DNA from: an uncultured Alphaproteobacteria bacterium
Lineage (GTDB): Bacteria > Pseudomonadota > Alphaproteobacteria > Caulobacterales > Hyphomonadaceae
Assembly: GCA_903831255.1 (NCBI GenBank)
Contig: CAIKWZ010000001.1
Location: 19,977-83,976 of the forward strand
Direction: 5' to 3'
DNA length: 64,000 bases
The notes beneath the pieces were generated by a model, which saw nothing but the letters and a program-made list of their open reading frames with translations, did not search any database and had not been told where the DNA came from. Numbering within the stretch: the stretch's first letter is position 1; each line of letters opens with the position of its first letter. A program made the position numbers and the translations under genes. Below, piece after piece: positions 63,140 to 64,000 of the stretch.

Positions 63140-63741
63140 GGCAGGTTTTCCAGATAGGGACGCATAACCGTTGCGACTCGGTCAGCCACGGCGCAGCGCC
63201 ATATCTCATCGGTGGTGGCGCGCTTGCGGCGCAGCGCGTCGCGGAGCGCTTCGAGCGCGACATCGAGCCCCACTTTCGATCGATGCTTGAAACAATCGGC
63301 CACCGTTTTGGCGGGCGTCGTGATCGGCACAGATACGCCGTCGATGCGATGATGCTTGATGCCGGCGGTGAGCGCCTCGCCACTGGCGCGTATGACCTTG
63401 AGGCGCACCGGCGGCTTTGTCGGCGCCCAGGCCTTAGACGGCATCAGCATCCAGACGGCATGCGGCGTCTGCGTGGAGAGCCCATGGAACTGGAGCGCGG
63501 AGAGAAGCGCAACAACACCGGACGGCGCGGCCTTTGCGGCTTCGGCCAGACTGTGTTCGGCGGAGTGTTCGGCATTGGCGAGTTGGTAAAGTCCGCGCGA
63601 AGGCTGCGTCAGCGCGCCCTCCTCCACCAGACGGCGCAGCGTCATCCGTGGAATGCCCTGGGCCTCGAAGTCGCGCGCACGCCCGACCCCCTGCTCCTGA
63701 GCAAGGGCAATTGCGCGATCCTTGTTCGACTTAGCGGCCAT
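63136..63741 (-). CDS. abiEi: AbiEi family antitoxin
   Basis: A 201-aa antitoxin. An N-terminal winged helix (DRAIALAQEQGVGRARDFEA, GIPRMTLRRLVEEGALTQPSRG) binds DNA, and the C-terminal domain (GVSVPITTPAKTVADCFKHR near residue 140) neutralises the toxin indirectly and aids cooperativity in known systems. Known AbiEi proteins repress their own operon by binding inverted repeats, and a 46-bp palindrome lies right upstream. The ATG at 63741 is used; an ATG at 63750 is equally possible because neither has a ribosome site. Confidence 0.85.
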   Translation of the reverse strand: MAAKSNKDRAIALAQEQGVGRARDFEAQGIPRMTLRRLVEEGALTQPSRGLYQLANAEHSAEHSLAEAAKAAPSGVVALLSALQFHGLSTQTPHAVWMLMPSKAWAPTKPPVRLKVIRASGEALTAGIKHHRIDGVSVPITTPAKTVADCFKHRSKVGLDVALEALRDALRRKRATTDEIWRCAVADRVATVMRPYLENLP

Positions 63742-63750
63742 GGCGAGCAT

Positions 63751-63796
63751 GTTACAATTTCTAGGTACTCTCATGCAAGTGCCTAGTTTTTGTAAC
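63751..63796 (-). promoter_or_regulatory. 46-bp imperfect palindrome at the abiE operon start
   Basis: The 19-base arms at 63751-63769 and 63778-63796 match at 15 of 19 positions around an 8-base centre. Outer GTTACAA/TTGTAAC and inner CTAGGTACT/AGTGCCTAG are nearly perfect. The palindrome ends exactly at the possible ATG at 63750, so a bound AbiEi would block the promoter. Confidence 0.7.
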
Positions 63797-63950
63797 GCCG
63801 CCTACGCGCGATAGACGATTGATGCAGGAAAAAACCGGCTTCTGAATTTCGACGAAAGCGCCTCGTTGGGATCGCAGGGCTGTCATATCCAAAGCACGAC
63901 TTATGAGCGATGAAACCTGACCGCCAAGACACTCGGAATCGAATACGCAA

Positions 63951-63991
63951 CTAACACGCAAACCGCGATTTTGAGCCATTTTGCGTGCTAG
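63951..63991. repeat. Inverted repeat near the right end of the window
   Basis: CTAACACGCAAA (63951-63962) and TTTGCGTGCTAG (63980-63991) are complementary at 11 of 12 positions with a 17-base spacer. It could be a terminator or recombination site for sequence beyond the window. The rest of 63797-64000 shows no supportable gene. Confidence 0.35.
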
Positions 63992-64000
63992 CTTGTTATC

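Noticed and set aside
1..64000. Search for CRISPR arrays, tRNA, rRNA and complete insertion sequences
   Set aside because: No regularly spaced repeats, no cloverleaf-like sequences with TPsiC motifs, and no transposase gene were seen by eye; a tRNAscan-type and IS search would be needed to be certain.

Overview
The window is bacterial chromosome, GC-rich and densely coded, from a heterotrophic alphaproteobacterium. The resemblance is to the Caulobacterales, Maricaulales, Parvularculales and Sphingomonadales group. This rests on three large TonB-dependent receptors, a DOMON-like gene beside a DUF1343 (NamZ) gene, a DUF3429 protein, many alpha/beta hydrolases and SDR enzymes, and frequent 4-bp ATGA or GTGA gene overlaps. 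I cannot name the genus. I saw no rRNA, tRNA, CRISPR array or intact insertion sequence.

Layout. 1-3950: the 5' end of an MFS gene, an acyl-CoA ligase, and a divergent kynU-kynB pair for tryptophan breakdown. 4150-11850: a secreted multidomain M28 peptidase, DOMON-like and NamZ genes, a secreted TonB C-terminal domain protein, an SRPBCC protein, a MaoC hydratase and an SDR. 11890-15420: a TonB receptor with a secreted partner of unknown function, followed by about 840 bases with no confident gene. 16255-26850: two small membrane proteins, a bicarbonate transporter with its PII-like partner (sbtA-sbtB), then lipid or xenobiotic type enzymes (epoxide hydrolase-like, PaaI thioesterase, nitronate monooxygenase, esterase, SDR), an M3 peptidase lipoprotein and an MBL hydrolase.

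26890-36670 is a beta-glucan utilisation locus. A TonB receptor, a GH16 endo-glucanase, a GH3 lipoprotein and a sugar MFS transporter run on the minus strand. A LacI-type regulator and a second MFS gene are divergent. Two lac-like operators lie between them. The regulator is frameshifted as sequenced. 36690-41360 groups a SulP anion transporter, a persulfide-dioxygenase-like MBL enzyme and a DASS transporter. A decayed FAD-monooxygenase tail (41372-41675) and an AT-rich promoter zone precede a third TonB receptor.

45100-49320 holds a VOC protein, an MFS transporter opposite an MmyB-type regulator, and a DUF3089 hydrolase. 49440-57260 is a polyamine import and catabolism operon: a gamma-glutamylputrescine synthetase-like enzyme, binding protein, two permeases, ATPase and aminotransferase, with a divergent XRE regulator. 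It is followed by HupE/UreJ and dienelactone hydrolase genes.

From about 58942 to the right end the content changes. A GH3 gene survives only as a mutated C-terminal stub (58692-58941). Next to it lie a TetR / FAD-oxidase / phloroglucinol-hydrolase-like operon and an AbiE toxin-antitoxin operon with a 46-bp palindrome at its start. I infer an acquired block whose left edge cut the GH3 gene. The best candidates for new biology are the three-gene TetR-FAD-PhlG-like operon, the broken-repressor glucan locus, and the TonB receptor paired with an unknown secreted protein.
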